A stretch of 64,000 nucleotides of DNA from Chromobacterium piscinae (lineage in GTDB: Bacteria; Pseudomonadota; Gammaproteobacteria; Burkholderiales; Chromobacteriaceae), in contig NZ_JAJOHV010000058.1 of assembly GCF_021129175.1 (NCBI RefSeq), positions 156,277-220,276 of the forward strand, written 5' to 3'. How positions within the stretch are numbered: position 1 is the first letter of the stretch; the number at the start of each line of letters is the position of its first letter. A model generated the notes under the pieces. It ran no database searches, was not told the DNA's origin, and worked only from the letters and a program-made list of their open reading frames with translations. Positions 18,201 through 29,010 of the stretch are shown here, piece by piece. Position numbers and translations under genes: made by a program.

Positions 18201-20266
18201 ACCGCAATCCCTTTTATTAACCCATAAACATGATCTTTATCCGAAATGGAAGAGCTCAACTTTTTAAGAACAATCGCTGCAATGCCTTCCCCTCTAACAT
18301 AACCATCAGCGGACTCATCAAAAGTCTTGCACTGTCCTGATGGACTAAGCATATTGGCATTTGATAACGCCACATAAATGCTTGAGCTCAATAATAAATT
18401 CGCGCCACAAACAATCGCAATTTCACACTCATTGTTTCTTATCAAGCCCGCTGCGCGATGCAGAGCAACAAGCGAGGATGAGCAAGCTGTATCAACAGAT
18501 TCACTAGGTCCTTTGAAATTAAATAGATAGGAAATACGGTTGGACGCCATGCAATGCACAGTTCCTGTCGCAGCATATGCATGAGTAAATTGATCATTTT
18601 CCAAAACTAATTGCAGGTAATCAAATGTTCCAATACCAACTATGACTCCTACTTTCTGCCCTGATAAATCTCGCATTCGATATCCAGCGTCTTCAACAGC
18701 TTGCCAAACAACCTGGATCAGTTTCCTTTGCATCGGATCCATAAGCTGGGCTTCTTTTGGTGATATATTAAAAAAAGAAGCATCAAATGTTTCGACATCA
18801 TTTATGAACCCGCCCCATTTTATATTTGTTTTTCTATTTTTATTATCTGGGTCACCGTAAATTTCCTTCCAATCCCATCTGCTTCCAGGTATCTCGGAAA
18901 TCAGATCTCGGCCTTGCTCAAGATTATTCCAAAATTCTTCACAATTGTCTGATTGAGGAAATAGACCTGCCAGGCCAATAACAGCAATAGGATCATCTTC
19001 CTTTTCCGATACACATTTATCATTTATATTTTTACGTAAATCTTTATTTTCTATTCTATTTAAAATATAAAGCTGATCAAACTTCTTATAGCCTAGGTCA
19101 TTTGTTTTGATAATTTCTTTATTTACCTCATTTTTTATATAGATTTGTACTTCACCTATCTCGCCATCTTTGCACACCCTATTTGAAGCTATATCGATTA
19201 CTTTGACATCATTTCGACTTAATATTTTCCCGCTACTTGTAATAGCTGATGAGTCATAAAAATGATCAAGTCTACTTGCACTGATTAACGGAATCTCAGC
19301 CATCCCAAAACAAGGATAGAAAGATTGCATACAAAATCCATAATGCTGATATTTAATACTAAAATTATTAATTACTTCACGTTTTAAAACTTCCGCTCCA
19401 ACATAGGCGACTGACCAAGTCGACAAGTCCAGATCTTCTGGAAGCTCTTCTGGTAAAAGCGTTCCACACATGTCATAAAAAAATGTTGGCCCACCAGCGA
19501 ATGTGATGCCATATCTTGAAATGGCAGCGAGCCAAGCAGATGGGGAAAAAATAACTCCCGTGTTGGAATACACATAGGACGTAATGCCAGAATAAAAAGG
19601 CTGCAATATTCCATAGAATAGCCCCATGTAATGATGATAAGGGGCCCAGTTTAATGCACGACTATCTTTTGATAGTTCAAAAGTATTTTGGATTTCTTTG
19701 GAGTGATATATCAGGTCTGCATGACTATGCGGAATATATCGCGACGATTCTGACGTGCGCATGATCAGCGCCGTATTATTTTTTTCCTCAGTTATTTTTT
19801 GCGCTGCCGTACTGTGCTCTTTACTACTTATATTTTCATAAACAACGAATCTAATAGAAGTCAAATCAAAATGATTTTCTGCTAGGTTATTGATTTGATC
19901 TAAAATTTTCTGTGTTGTTAATATCGTATTGGTATTTGTGTCTCTAGCGACCGCCAACAAACCTCCAATATATTCAGCTTTTGAAAATTCACTTGGTGCT
20001 GGCAATGGAACCGCTACGGTATTGCTATAAAGAACGCCAAACAGCGCATGTATAAAATCACTATTATTTTGAAATAGCAAAATTATATTGCCAGTTTCTG
20101 GAACTTGATATTGAATCTCTGATGCAATGAGTGATGCTTTGTTTAGAAGATTTACATTAGTTATTTTATCGATTTGCTCACCACGATCATTCAGCATTTT
20201 ATAAGCGACAAAATTTGGGGCCTCTTTTGAACGCTTAAGAAGAATTTCCACTAATTCGTTAGTCAT
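15221..20266 (-). CDS. PKS: degenerate FAAL-type ligase-KS-KR-ACP
   Basis: The protein has 1681 residues. Residues 1 to about 410 resemble a fatty acyl-AMP ligase (NWAPYHHYMGLFYG, FYPCFGMAEIP, NDLGY). The ATP-binding A3 loop is eroded: the expected TSGSTxxPK reads TSESSRYIPH (171-180). The C-terminal subdomain is nearly absent, because the KS starts at about 424. The KS (about 424-870) has Cys595 (VDTACSSS), ETHGTGT and NIGHLEAAAG. The KR (about 1085-1480) has an intact TGGLGSLG and GGHYSAAN, and no LDD motif. One ACP lies near the C-terminus (LGMDSLTSIDF). There is no AT. Family members normally load an acyl chain onto an ACP; here that activity is doubtful. The ATG overlaps the upstream gene by eight bases and has AAGGG as RBS. 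Confidence 0.93.
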   Translation of the reverse strand: MTNELVEILLKRSKEAPNFVAYKMLNDRGEQIDKITNVNLLNKASLIASEIQYQVPETGNIILLFQNNSDFIHALFGVLYSNTVAVPLPAPSEFSKAEYIGGLLAVARDTNTNTILTTQKILDQINNLAENHFDLTSIRFVVYENISSKEHSTAAQKITEEKNNTALIMRTSESSRYIPHSHADLIYHSKEIQNTFELSKDSRALNWAPYHHYMGLFYGILQPFYSGITSYVYSNTGVIFSPSAWLAAISRYGITFAGGPTFFYDMCGTLLPEELPEDLDLSTWSVAYVGAEVLKREVINNFSIKYQHYGFCMQSFYPCFGMAEIPLISASRLDHFYDSSAITSSGKILSRNDVKVIDIASNRVCKDGEIGEVQIYIKNEVNKEIIKTNDLGYKKFDQLYILNRIENKDLRKNINDKCVSEKEDDPIAVIGLAGLFPQSDNCEEFWNNLEQGRDLISEIPGSRWDWKEIYGDPDNKNRKTNIKWGGFINDVETFDASFFNISPKEAQLMDPMQRKLIQVVWQAVEDAGYRMRDLSGQKVGVIVGIGTFDYLQLVLENDQFTHAYAATGTVHCMASNRISYLFNFKGPSESVDTACSSSLVALHRAAGLIRNNECEIAIVCGANLLLSSSIYVALSNANMLSPSGQCKTFDESADGYVRGEGIAAIVLKKLSSSISDKDHVYGLIKGIAVNHGGHTNSLTAPNPFAQAEVIEDAVKMAKICPKTISYVETHGTGTSLGDPIEINGLVSAFKTLSNRSNIETRPYCALGSVKTNIGHLEAAAGLAGVIKVLLSMQHKKIPAHLHLSKQNKNIFLEESPFYLIGNTTEWEALKDQMGEDIPRRAGVSSFGFGGVNAHVVLEEYDAIHSDDHIVSGPNIFIFSAKTENALRSYIDYYRGFLSKQDTKFNLNDMAYTLQTAREPFDYRLAVISSEKNDLIESLSSFLRDDISTDKQKKVSIYFNQVKSELSNIIFGFDRKGMLDLEKHYLNNNDLYHLAQLWILGADVEWRELYNRNSQAKKVSLPSYPFEKAYHWINKIEQKESAGTENLIRDTYDINWYEMPLVEGELIKDKAYLLFCDNQGVGQEFYDLLRKKNIQTYKVNYKGTDDHCDDTYIVTPGDKNSYLKALHDIVAKTKNKALCVINFWPLDIKTDPAIPSLTSLSTDYRFACQTALEQLQSLVAVQQEIKLYLWTICANVQKIATGKVNLHCAPLWGMAKTLLVEHPFIFRSIIDVDISERLNLNQLYKETSSLSEEGEIVYRKNIRYVPRLTPSKVEPKKPIEINPNGVYLITGGLGSLGLLVAEWLSSFKVKKILLLSRRGVEQDAQREAIKLIEGRGTTVETIRADVSSLDQMRAVKNSYIKGNELSGVFHLAGSYKECLLQDMTFDEFYNVTSMKVEGTWVLNEVFKVCQLDWFVMFSSCASVWGAATGGHYSAANYFLDAYADYGEIYNFPAISISWGGMWKDSGIIPENKVSYFGSIGIKETSPKVGLQQLESILASFDRKKVVAPVEWPLFLEVMNTNRKVTLLEKLGISPDVIEIKASSDNQFPEKLSTYLSNDEKYLFILDELKSIFVEILSISHKDSIDDNTGFFDLGMDSLTSIDFRNKIKKIVGVKVTTTALFDYNTLRLLTNHLLIDHFKIDISNNTAAQESSKTHNLSEFDNVEKDELLNLLKSEMDNITGE

Positions 20267-22577
20267 TACTAAACCCTTTATGCGCCTCTATTATGTGTTG
20301 ACCATATCCGCCGTGATTATAGAATTCACTAAATCCGGCTTGATGTAGCACCATTTCCCAAGCCTCTAAGCTGAGTAATGGGCTATAAGGTATTCGGAAA
20401 TTCTCTTCACCCAGCCACCATCCATCAGTTAATCCAAAAGTTAACGTTGCATAATCATATCTTTCTGTCATTTCATTCAAAATCAACAGCCCATTATTTT
20501 TAAGCAACATGAAAATATTATTGATACTTTGCTGCACGTTTTGTGTCGCATGGATAACATTGGTAGCTAAAACTATATCGACAGGTTGAATTTCCTCAGG
20601 GTTTTCTGCGTTAAAAATTCTATATTCTATAAAATCGTAATTTGAAAATTCTTCTTTAGCTTTATTTAGAAAGGCAAAGGAAATGTCGGTATAGATATAA
20701 TGCACCGACTTGCCGAATAATTTGGGTAAGACCTTCTCACTGGTACTACCAGTGCCTGCCCCAATCTCCAATATCCGCACTACCCTGCCATCTTTTGCAT
20801 ACTTATTGACATAAGTTTCAACAGCTTCCGCGACACGCTGGTTATAATAATCTGAAACTGGATTGTTACGATATGTAGGCTCTACTAACTCAAAGCTTCC
20901 ATCAGGAAACATGATAGAAAGGGGACTAATTTCATCGCAAAGAATGGAAGGCAAATTGTCGATACATGCATCCATTAATTTCAAATATCCTACTATTTCC
21001 GGATAGCTATCAATCAAATCTGCCCTTGCTGGTGATGGGGAGTATTCAATATGTGCCAAAGCTTCACATAACTTCCCATATTTTTGTGGGGCTGTAGACG
21101 TGGTTTGTACCTGATAGAATTTATTTCTGGCGTAATTTGCCAGGGAGTCCATCATCCCCTTCGCATACAAAATATGATCTTGAGTGAAATCAAACTCAGG
21201 TAACAACCTACTTTTTTCAAAATTATTTGCAATCTCTTCTTTTTTAATGACCCCCATACGGCACAAGGCATTGTCCGTTGCTTTTAACACAACAACTTGA
21301 TCTAATTCTTTCTGCAAAGATTGTTCAATAACACTCAATATTTCTTCTGACGGAATTTCTCTGATCCCCTTATATTCCATCAAGTCACGATAAAAACGAC
21401 TTTCTATGCCACGATCACCTAAATTCCCCCAATTAATAATTCTTACTTTGATCCCAAGAGTATTCTTTATCAGATTTGCAATAGCCTCTCTAGCTAAACA
21501 GGCAGCAGTATAATTAGCTTGACCTAAATTAGTGACAAATGATTGAATAGCAGAGAAAAACAGTATAAAATCAAGCGATTTGTTGACTAACGCCTTCATT
21601 AAATTAATTGTACTTTTAACTTGTGGCGTCAATACATCGATTAGTTTTTTTTGCGACGTCGCAATTATTGGAGAATGATCAATTGCAAAATCGGCATGTA
21701 TGATGCCATTGATGTTAGGATATTTTTCTATTATGTTTTTTAGGGTATTTTCTGCAGTTAAATCTCCATATTCACGTCTAATCTGCGCTCCGCCGCATCT
21801 CTCATCTTGTTCTTCCATCGAAGAACTGTTAATCAAGATGATCTCTGCCTGATAGTTTTGACACAAATATTTTGCCAACAAAATATCCAGACCATTATGA
21901 CCACCTATAATGAGATAGCATCCTTTATTTTTGAATCCGACAGGATTGACATGTGATGTAACTTCAATCGACTCGAGCTCAATAAAAGCATAACTTTCTT
22001 GCGTAAGGAATACAGGGGATAGTTGATTTGTGAATTTCTCGAGCTCGTCTAAACGTGATAGCACACCATGCGTTACGCTGTTAACGACGCAGTTGTTAAC
22101 ATGTACATTTGGGTTTTCTTTCGCAAATACTTTCACCAAACCAAGATAGACTGCATCAAGCGGGTTTGTAACAGCGCAGCCATTTGGCCCGTGCATAGCA
22201 TTCACAATTACTACTGAAATTTTAAATTTGAGCAGATTATTCAGTGATTGCAGCCATTGTAAAAAAATACCGTGCTCTTCTTCATAGTATGGATTTGGCC
22301 ACCCTGATTCGCTGATAAAAACAATATGTGGGTTAGCTGATTGTCTGCATAATTCAAGAATTTTATTGAATGATGATTGATTCTTAAGCTCAATAATAGG
22401 ACATGAAATCTCATTAAAATGATTTAGCACCAGCGCGTTTTGGTAACGCGAATCTAACGCGAATCTAACAACACAATCCGGACGGAAATGACCTTTTTTT
22501 TCCGTATCAAATTTTTTTTCTACCCAAGAGGGTTTAAATAATTTACTTCTCGAACAATCTAATCTTTTACTTTCCAT
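20259..22577 (-). CDS. PKS fragment-like protein: KR-C-methyltransferase
   Basis: The protein has 772 residues from the ATG at 22575-22577, which has AAAGGA upstream. A TTG 32 codons further upstream is possible but has no obvious RBS. Residues about 15-450 form a ketoreductase. Its nucleotide loop is degenerate (IGGHNGLD at 224-231 in place of TGGxGxLG), and the catalytic region reads FFSAIQS and QANYTAACLA. Residues about 520-772 are a PKS-type C-methyltransferase with SAM motif LEIGAGTG (603-610), YTDIS, ATNVIHAT and FGLTDGWW. No KS, AT or ACP is attached, so the module must be completed by other proteins or has been truncated. The last codons overlap the next PKS gene. It is the most upstream recognisable gene of the operon and lies near a transposase relic. 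Confidence 0.88.
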   Translation of the reverse strand: MESKRLDCSRSKLFKPSWVEKKFDTEKKGHFRPDCVVRFALDSRYQNALVLNHFNEISCPIIELKNQSSFNKILELCRQSANPHIVFISESGWPNPYYEEEHGIFLQWLQSLNNLLKFKISVVIVNAMHGPNGCAVTNPLDAVYLGLVKVFAKENPNVHVNNCVVNSVTHGVLSRLDELEKFTNQLSPVFLTQESYAFIELESIEVTSHVNPVGFKNKGCYLIIGGHNGLDILLAKYLCQNYQAEIILINSSSMEEQDERCGGAQIRREYGDLTAENTLKNIIEKYPNINGIIHADFAIDHSPIIATSQKKLIDVLTPQVKSTINLMKALVNKSLDFILFFSAIQSFVTNLGQANYTAACLAREAIANLIKNTLGIKVRIINWGNLGDRGIESRFYRDLMEYKGIREIPSEEILSVIEQSLQKELDQVVVLKATDNALCRMGVIKKEEIANNFEKSRLLPEFDFTQDHILYAKGMMDSLANYARNKFYQVQTTSTAPQKYGKLCEALAHIEYSPSPARADLIDSYPEIVGYLKLMDACIDNLPSILCDEISPLSIMFPDGSFELVEPTYRNNPVSDYYNQRVAEAVETYVNKYAKDGRVVRILEIGAGTGSTSEKVLPKLFGKSVHYIYTDISFAFLNKAKEEFSNYDFIEYRIFNAENPEEIQPVDIVLATNVIHATQNVQQSINNIFMLLKNNGLLILNEMTERYDYATLTFGLTDGWWLGEENFRIPYSPLLSLEAWEMVLHQAGFSEFYNHGGYGQHIIEAHKGFSND

Positions 22578-22800
22578 GGCAAGGATGATCCTTTTGCAAA
22601 CTATTTGTTCTGATAATTTCCACTTTTGGATATTTCCTGCAGATGCTCTCTGAGGCATGCCAACCAACTTCAAAGAGTGAATATTGTTGTAAGGTATGGA
22701 GCATGCATAGAATCAATTCTGACGAGTGCGGCAAAAAGGCAAAATCGTAATAATTTAATTCGAAATTACCCGACAGCGCCCCATTAGGTTTGCTCTCCAT
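22567..22800 (-). CDS. Hypothetical 77-aa leader ORF before the PKS operon
   Basis: This short frame starts at ATG 22798-22800 and its stop overlaps the ATG of the KR-methyltransferase gene, in the arrangement of translational coupling. It encodes a roughly neutral peptide with no motif I recognise. It could be a remnant of a longer PKS gene in another frame, a small leader protein, or chance. No convincing RBS is visible, so confidence is low. Confidence 0.25.
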   Translation of the reverse strand: MESKPNGALSGNFELNYYDFAFLPHSSELILCMLHTLQQYSLFEVGWHASESICRKYPKVEIIRTNSLQKDHPCHGK

Positions 22801-22839
22801 CGTACGTGCCAATCATTCCGAGAAAGGACTAAACGCAGT

Positions 22840-22852
22840 ATGCAAATTGCAT
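22840..22852. promoter_or_regulatory. Inverted repeat upstream of the PKS operon
   Basis: The sequence ATGCAA-A-TTGCAT forms a perfect six-base inverted repeat with one central base, about 260 bp upstream of the first confident PKS gene. It could be an operator, but no promoter was identified next to it and a chance occurrence in AT-rich DNA is possible. Confidence 0.2.
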
Positions 22853-23517
22853 TATGCCGAAGCGCATATCGCTTGAAAATATGCAAAATTTCATGGTTTT
22901 CTGGCGTAGAGGAAGGTCACGCTACCCTGGTTGCGTGTTTTATATGCTAATCATGACTTGCAAGCGGTACTCTGACCGCACGAAAAGAACACGTCGCAGC
23001 CTACATCCAGCATGTATTGCATTGCGATGACCATTGGCGCGTTGCATAGCGAGTCCATCGTGACCTCAACCAGCTTGGGCCACCAAAGAGTTCAAGGCTT
23101 GGCAGCCACGCAGCCTTGATCCGATCTATTCTCAGCAAGCGTCACCTGAAGACGCGTGTGGATATAGGCGATCTATCTTGCCTACGATGTTATCCTGGCT
23201 GTGGATAGGAAATCCTAGCGATATCATTGCCCAGCTACAGGAAGCTGAATTTGGCCTCCCGTCGCCTGGCGCCCAAATTCGCACTATGGCGCTCAGAACG
23301 ACTTCATGACCTACGCACACGACCTAAAGGGTTACCGTATGCTATCGTGACGATCTTCTTCAAGGAGTCCGTGCAGTTTCGCACCACGCACATGATGCAA
23401 GCACAATCTGAACCACCTATTGTGAAAATCCTCGCCCTAGGCAGCTGACAGACCAAAACACATCTATTAATCTTCCACCAGAATTGAAACCGAACAGTGG
23501 CGGAATGAATACTGACA

Positions 23518-23805
23518 GAATGGGATGAGGGGTGCCTATTCCTTGACCACAGCCGGACAAGGTGGCCACCACTCTTTGACAGCCCGCCGGAGATCAAGGT
23601 GGGAATCTACACAAGCAATGCCATCGAACCGGTGAACAGAAGTTTTCGTCAACGAATCAAGAATCGGAACTCGTTCACGATTGTTGAGACTCTCTACTTG
23701 GCATTGAAGAATATCAGGCAAAAGTGGATTACGCTGGTTTGAGATTGGAGGGCGGCGCTGGCTCTCTGTAACATCCAGTTCATGGAACGCGTTTCCCAGA
23801 CGTAA
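23518..23805 (+). pseudogene. IS256/Mutator-family transposase, C-terminal relic
   Basis: Reading the plus strand from 23518 gives a segment with the family hallmark IYTSNAIEPVNRSFRQRIKN, then LYLALKNIRQKW, and then DWRAAL after an in-frame TGA. This matches the C-terminal third of IS256-type transposases, where IYTTNAIES and the following helices are typical. There is no intact N-terminus or catalytic core upstream, and at least one internal stop is present, so the element is dead. It marks past transposition at the border of the PKS region. Confidence 0.8.
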
Positions 23806-24050
23806 CTCAAGCCTTCACCAGACAAGCCTAGCTGCCGGCAAGACAATGAGCCCATATCCTTTGCCACAGCGTTAGCAATCACTTCGTGATGAACAGCAGA
23901 AACATCCTGGTACGGCAAAAGGCATCCATTGATCCACCAAAGCCTCATCAGCTACATGTTTTACGCTTATCTCCCGCCCGTCCATCTGAGCGAAAGCCAC
24001 AAGCTGGCTGGCCATACCGCGCGTTGAAGCTTTATTGAAGTCGACAAAGC

Positions 24051-24080
24051 AAAAGGGGTTACGCTTACGCGCAACCCCTT
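24051..24080 (-). terminator. Rho-independent terminator after tRNA-Ile
   Basis: On the minus strand AAGGGGTT pairs with AACCCCTT around a loop and is followed by a T-rich tail (TTGCTTT). It lies directly downstream of the tRNA. Confidence 0.7.
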
Positions 24081-24087
24081 GATTGTC

Positions 24088-24166
<79 letters not shown>

Positions 24167-24195
24167 TGAAGAGTTGGCGATTATACCAGGAGAAA

Positions 24196-24234
24196 ATAAA
24201 AACCCCCAAGCCCTTTATTCAAGATGCTTGGGGA
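24196..24234 (-). terminator. rpoD terminator
   Basis: On the minus strand CCCCAAGC pairs with GCTTGGGG and is followed by GTTTTTATTTT. It ends the rpsU-yqeY-dnaG-rpoD operon. Confidence 0.85.
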
Positions 24235-24257
24235 TTTATGCATTTTAATCGATGCGT

Positions 24258-26183
<1,926 letters not shown>

Positions 26184-26260
26184 TTCGCTTCCTGCTTGAA
26201 AAAAAGCCGAAAAAAACAGTTGATTATAACACAACCACTTGAACTTTTCCGTCGAACCCG

Positions 26261-28060
26261 TTAGTTCGACGGCGAGAACATTTCCCGCAACAACTGGCCC
26301 ATCAGAACCTTCTCCTCCGGAGTCAGTCCCTCGTGCCGGTCCTTCAGTTTTAGCCGTTCCAGTTGCTCCGCATGCAGCATTTTGAGCAGCTTGACATTGC
26401 CGTCCTGGAACAGCTGCCGGTCATCGTCGCTGGGGTCGGCGAACTCGTCCGGATCCTGCATCGCCTGCTGCAGCACGCCGTCGATCAAACCCTCGTACGG
26501 CGTGCCGCGCAGTCCTTCGATCAATTGCGCGGTGTTCGGCACGTCGCCATGCTCCAGCACCCGCTCGGCCAGCATCGCGAAGCAGCCCAGCTCGTCCGAC
26601 AGCGCCAGGCTGTCCGGCAATTTGACGTCGCCCGCCCATTGCGGATTCATCAACAGCCACTTGATCAATTTCTTGACCATGGTGGTATTGACTACCCGCT
26701 GCGACTCCGCCGGCAGCCTGTACTCGCGCTTGCCTCCGCCGCGGCTGCCGCGCTCGGACCGCTGCGGCTTGCCACCTCCGGTGAGCATGTCCAGCTCGTC
26801 GACGTCCACGCCGGCCATTTCGGCCAGCCGCTTGCGTATCATGTAGCCCAACGCCGGCGCGGCGATCTGGGCCAACAGCGGCGATGCCTGGCGGATCAGA
26901 TCAGCCTTGCCTTCCGGCGTGCCGAGATTGACGCCGCGGCACAGCTCGCGGGTGAAATACACCGACAGCGGCAGGCTTTCCTGAACCAATAACTGCTCAA
27001 ACGCATCGGCGCCGAATTCGCGCACATAGCTGTCCGGATCGTGCTCGGTCGGCAGGAACAGGAAGTTCAGCGCCTTGCCATCCACCAGCTGCGGCAGGCT
27101 GTTCTCCAGCGCGCGCCAGGCGGCTTTCTGCCCGGCGGCGTCGCCGTCAAAGCAGAAATACACCTGCTCGGCGTGCTTGAGCAGCTTGCGCACGTGCTCG
27201 CCGGTGGTGGCGGTGCCCAAGGTGGCCACCGCGTAGCCGACGCCGTACTGCGCCAGCGCCACCACGTCCATATAGCCTTCGACCACCAGAACCCGGTTCT
27301 TATCCCGTATCGCCTGGCGTCCCTCGTACAGGCCGTACAGCTCGCGGCCCTTCTCGAACAGCGGCGTTTCCGGCGAGTTCAGGTACTTCGGCTCGCCCTT
27401 GCCCAGCACCCGCCCGCCGAAGCCGACGATGGCGCCGCGCTGGTTGCGGATCGGAAACATCAGCCGGTCGCGGAAACGGTCGTAGCGGCGCCCGCTGTCC
27501 TCGGCCACGATCACCAGGCCGGCTTCCACCAGCTTGTCGTCCTGGTAGTTGTCGACCGCGGCTTCCAGGTTCTGCCAGCCATCCGGCGAGTAGCCCAGGC
27601 CGAAGCGGGCGGCGACTTCGCCGGACAGCCCCCGCCCCTTGCAGTAGGCGACGGCATTGGCAGCGCCCTTCAGCTCGCGGCGGTAGAAATCGCTGGCCTG
27701 CTGCATCAGCTGCTCCAACGACACCTGCTTCTCGCGCGCCTTGCGGCTGGCCTCCGGATTGACGTTGCGCTCGTTCGGCACCTGCATGCCGATGCCCTCG
27801 GCCAGCATCTTGACCGCGTCGATGAAGCCGATGCCCTGATACTCCATCACGAAGCCGATGGCCGAACCGTGCGCGCCGCAGCCGAAGCAGTGATAGAACT
27901 GCTTGCTGGGACTCACCGTAAATGAGGGCGACTTTTCCTTGTGAAAGGGGCAGCAGGCCATATAGTTCTGCCCGCCCCGCTTCAGCGGAACGTAGCGGTC
28001 CACCACGTCGACGATGTCGACGCGGGACAGCAGCTGGTCGATGAAATCCTGCGGAATCAA
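26261..28060 (-). CDS. dnaG: DNA primase DnaG
   Basis: DnaG synthesises RNA primers at the replication fork. The 599-residue product has an N-terminal CHC2 zinc-binding domain ([12 protein letters not shown], then FGCGAHG), a central TOPRIM core ([11 protein letters not shown], then FCFDGDAAG) and a C-terminal helicase-interaction domain after a basic linker rich in Gly and Arg. The start codon is TTG at 28058-28060, giving the conserved N-terminus [19 protein letters not shown]; no nearby ATG preserves it. It lies 17 bp downstream of yqeY and upstream of rpoD, the classical operon order. Confidence 0.97.
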   Translation of the reverse strand: MIPQDFIDQLLSRVDIVDVVDRYVPLKRGGQNYMACCPFHKEKSPSFTVSPSKQFYHCFGCGAHGSAIGFVMEYQGIGFIDAVKMLAEGIGMQVPNERNVNPEASRKAREKQVSLEQLMQQASDFYRRELKGAANAVAYCKGRGLSGEVAARFGLGYSPDGWQNLEAAVDNYQDDKLVEAGLVIVAEDSGRRYDRFRDRLMFPIRNQRGAIVGFGGRVLGKGEPKYLNSPETPLFEKGRELYGLYEGRQAIRDKNRVLVVEGYMDVVALAQYGVGYAVATLGTATTGEHVRKLLKHAEQVYFCFDGDAAGQKAAWRALENSLPQLVDGKALNFLFLPTEHDPDSYVREFGADAFEQLLVQESLPLSVYFTRELCRGVNLGTPEGKADLIRQASPLLAQIAAPALGYMIRKRLAEMAGVDVDELDMLTGGGKPQRSERGSRGGGKREYRLPAESQRVVNTTMVKKLIKWLLMNPQWAGDVKLPDSLALSDELGCFAMLAERVLEHGDVPNTAQLIEGLRGTPYEGLIDGVLQQAMQDPDEFADPSDDDRQLFQDGNVKLLKMLHAEQLERLKLKDRHEGLTPEEKVLMGQLLREMFSPSN

Positions 28061-28077
28061 GTCCTGCCGCCTCGGCC

Positions 28078-28524
28078 TCAGGCGCTCAGCTTGGCTTTGA
28101 TCAGCGCGGACACCTGCGCCATGTCGGCGCGGCCGGCCAATTGCGGACGTAGCGCGCCCATCACCTTGCCCATGTCCTGCATGCCGGCAGCGCCGGTATC
28201 GGCCACCGCCTTGGCGATCAGCGCCTCGATTTCGGCTTGGGACAGCTGCTGCGGCATATAGCCCATCAGCACGTCCATCTCGGCCTGTTCCTTGTCGACC
28301 AGATCCTGGCGCTGGGCAGCCTGATACTGGGAGATGGAGTCACGACGCTGCTTGATCATCTTGTCGACGACGGCAATGACGCCGGCGTCGTCCAGTTCGA
28401 TGCGCTCGTCCACCTCTTTCTGCTTGACGGCGGCCAACAGCAGGCGGATCGCGCCCAGCTTGTCGGCTTCCTTGGCTTTCATGGCGGACTTCATGTCGTC
28501 GGTGATGCGAACTCTGAGGCTCAT
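28078..28524 (-). CDS. YqeY/GatB-domain protein
   Basis: The product has 148 residues and matches the YqeY family (related to the tail domain of the amidotransferase subunit GatB): an alpha-helical protein with an N-terminal RITDDMKSAMKAKEADKLGAIR and a C-terminal GKVMGALRPQLAGRADM. It may act as a tRNA-binding or amidotransferase accessory protein, but the function is not established. It sits between rpsU and dnaG, as in many betaproteobacteria, 17 bp before dnaG. Confidence 0.92.
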   Translation of the reverse strand: MSLRVRITDDMKSAMKAKEADKLGAIRLLLAAVKQKEVDERIELDDAGVIAVVDKMIKQRRDSISQYQAAQRQDLVDKEQAEMDVLMGYMPQQLSQAEIEALIAKAVADTGAAGMQDMGKVMGALRPQLAGRADMAQVSALIKAKLSA

Positions 28525-28585
28525 GTCGTGCTCACTTGGAAATCAGGCGCTGCGCGGGCAGCGGGGGAAATTCGGGAGTACAAAT

Positions 28586-28613
28586 GGCAAAACCGCAGGC
28601 ATGGCCTGCGGTC
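28586..28613 (-). terminator. Intra-operon terminator between rpsU and yqeY
   Basis: On the minus strand ACCGCAGGC pairs with GCCTGCGGT around a CAT loop and is followed by TTTTGCC. It probably lowers read-through so that ribosomal protein S21 is made in excess over primase and sigma, as known for the E. coli operon. Confidence 0.7.
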
Positions 28614-28634
28614 CTGCTTGATGCCGGAAAACTC

Positions 28635-28847
28635 TTAGTAGAGTTTCGGCGGCAGCATTTGGCTGCGGATGCGCTTGTAGTGGCGCTTAACCGCGGCAGC
28701 GTGCTTGCGCTTGCGCTCGGTGGTCGGCTTCTCGTAGAACTCGCGAGCGCGCAGTTCGGTCAGCAGGCCAGTTTTTTCCACGGAGCGCTTGAAGCGACGC
28801 AGGGCAACTTCAAACGGTTCGTTCTCTTTAACGCGAATAGTCGGCAT
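28635..28847 (-). CDS. rpsU: Small ribosomal subunit protein bS21
   Basis: The product has 70 residues, the normal length, and is very basic. It starts [21 protein letters not shown] and contains the typical [12 protein letters not shown] segment. S21 assists initiation on the 30S subunit. It is the first gene of the operon with yqeY, dnaG and rpoD. A sigma-70 promoter lies about 60 bp upstream and a terminator-like hairpin separates it from yqeY. Confidence 0.98.
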   Translation of the reverse strand: MPTIRVKENEPFEVALRRFKRSVEKTGLLTELRAREFYEKPTTERKRKHAAAVKRHYKRIRSQMLPPKLY

Positions 28848-28908
28848 TTACTTAAGGGTCCTTAGATTTCTTTAGGGCGTGGCTAAAGCCGCCGCCTGTA
28901 AAAACAGC

Positions 28909-28936
28909 ATTTTAGCAATGTTACTGCATTTGTAAA
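28909..28936 (-). promoter_or_regulatory. Predicted sigma-70 promoter of the rpsU operon
   Basis: On the minus strand TTTACA (28931-28936) and TAAAAT (28909-28914) are separated by 16 bp. The predicted transcript would have a leader of roughly 55 nt before rpsU. Confidence 0.55.
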
Positions 28937-29010
28937 AGTCTGAAACGACAACGTCAGGTCATCTTGTGGTGTTTTGCGCGGTTTGGCGCGGCCAGCCTGG
29001 GCCATGAACA

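Larger units (their letters stand above)
22801..24050. other. Decayed intergenic region between the PKS island and tRNA-Ile
   Basis: About 1.25 kb shows no intact gene. Base composition rises from the AT-rich PKS side toward the GC-rich core. An IS256-type transposase C-terminal relic lies at 23518-23805. The remaining stretches contain short frames with in-frame stops in all readings that I followed, consistent with eroded mobile DNA. No integrase could be recognised. Confidence 0.6.

Noticed and set aside
1..22577. Cis-acting acyltransferase domains in the PKS genes
   Set aside because: No GHSxG-type AT segment was found between any KS and the following domain; the KS-to-next-domain linkers are short.
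23830..24050. Second transposase or integrase relic next to the tRNA
   Set aside because: Short frames on the minus strand were read but no recognisable family motif was found.
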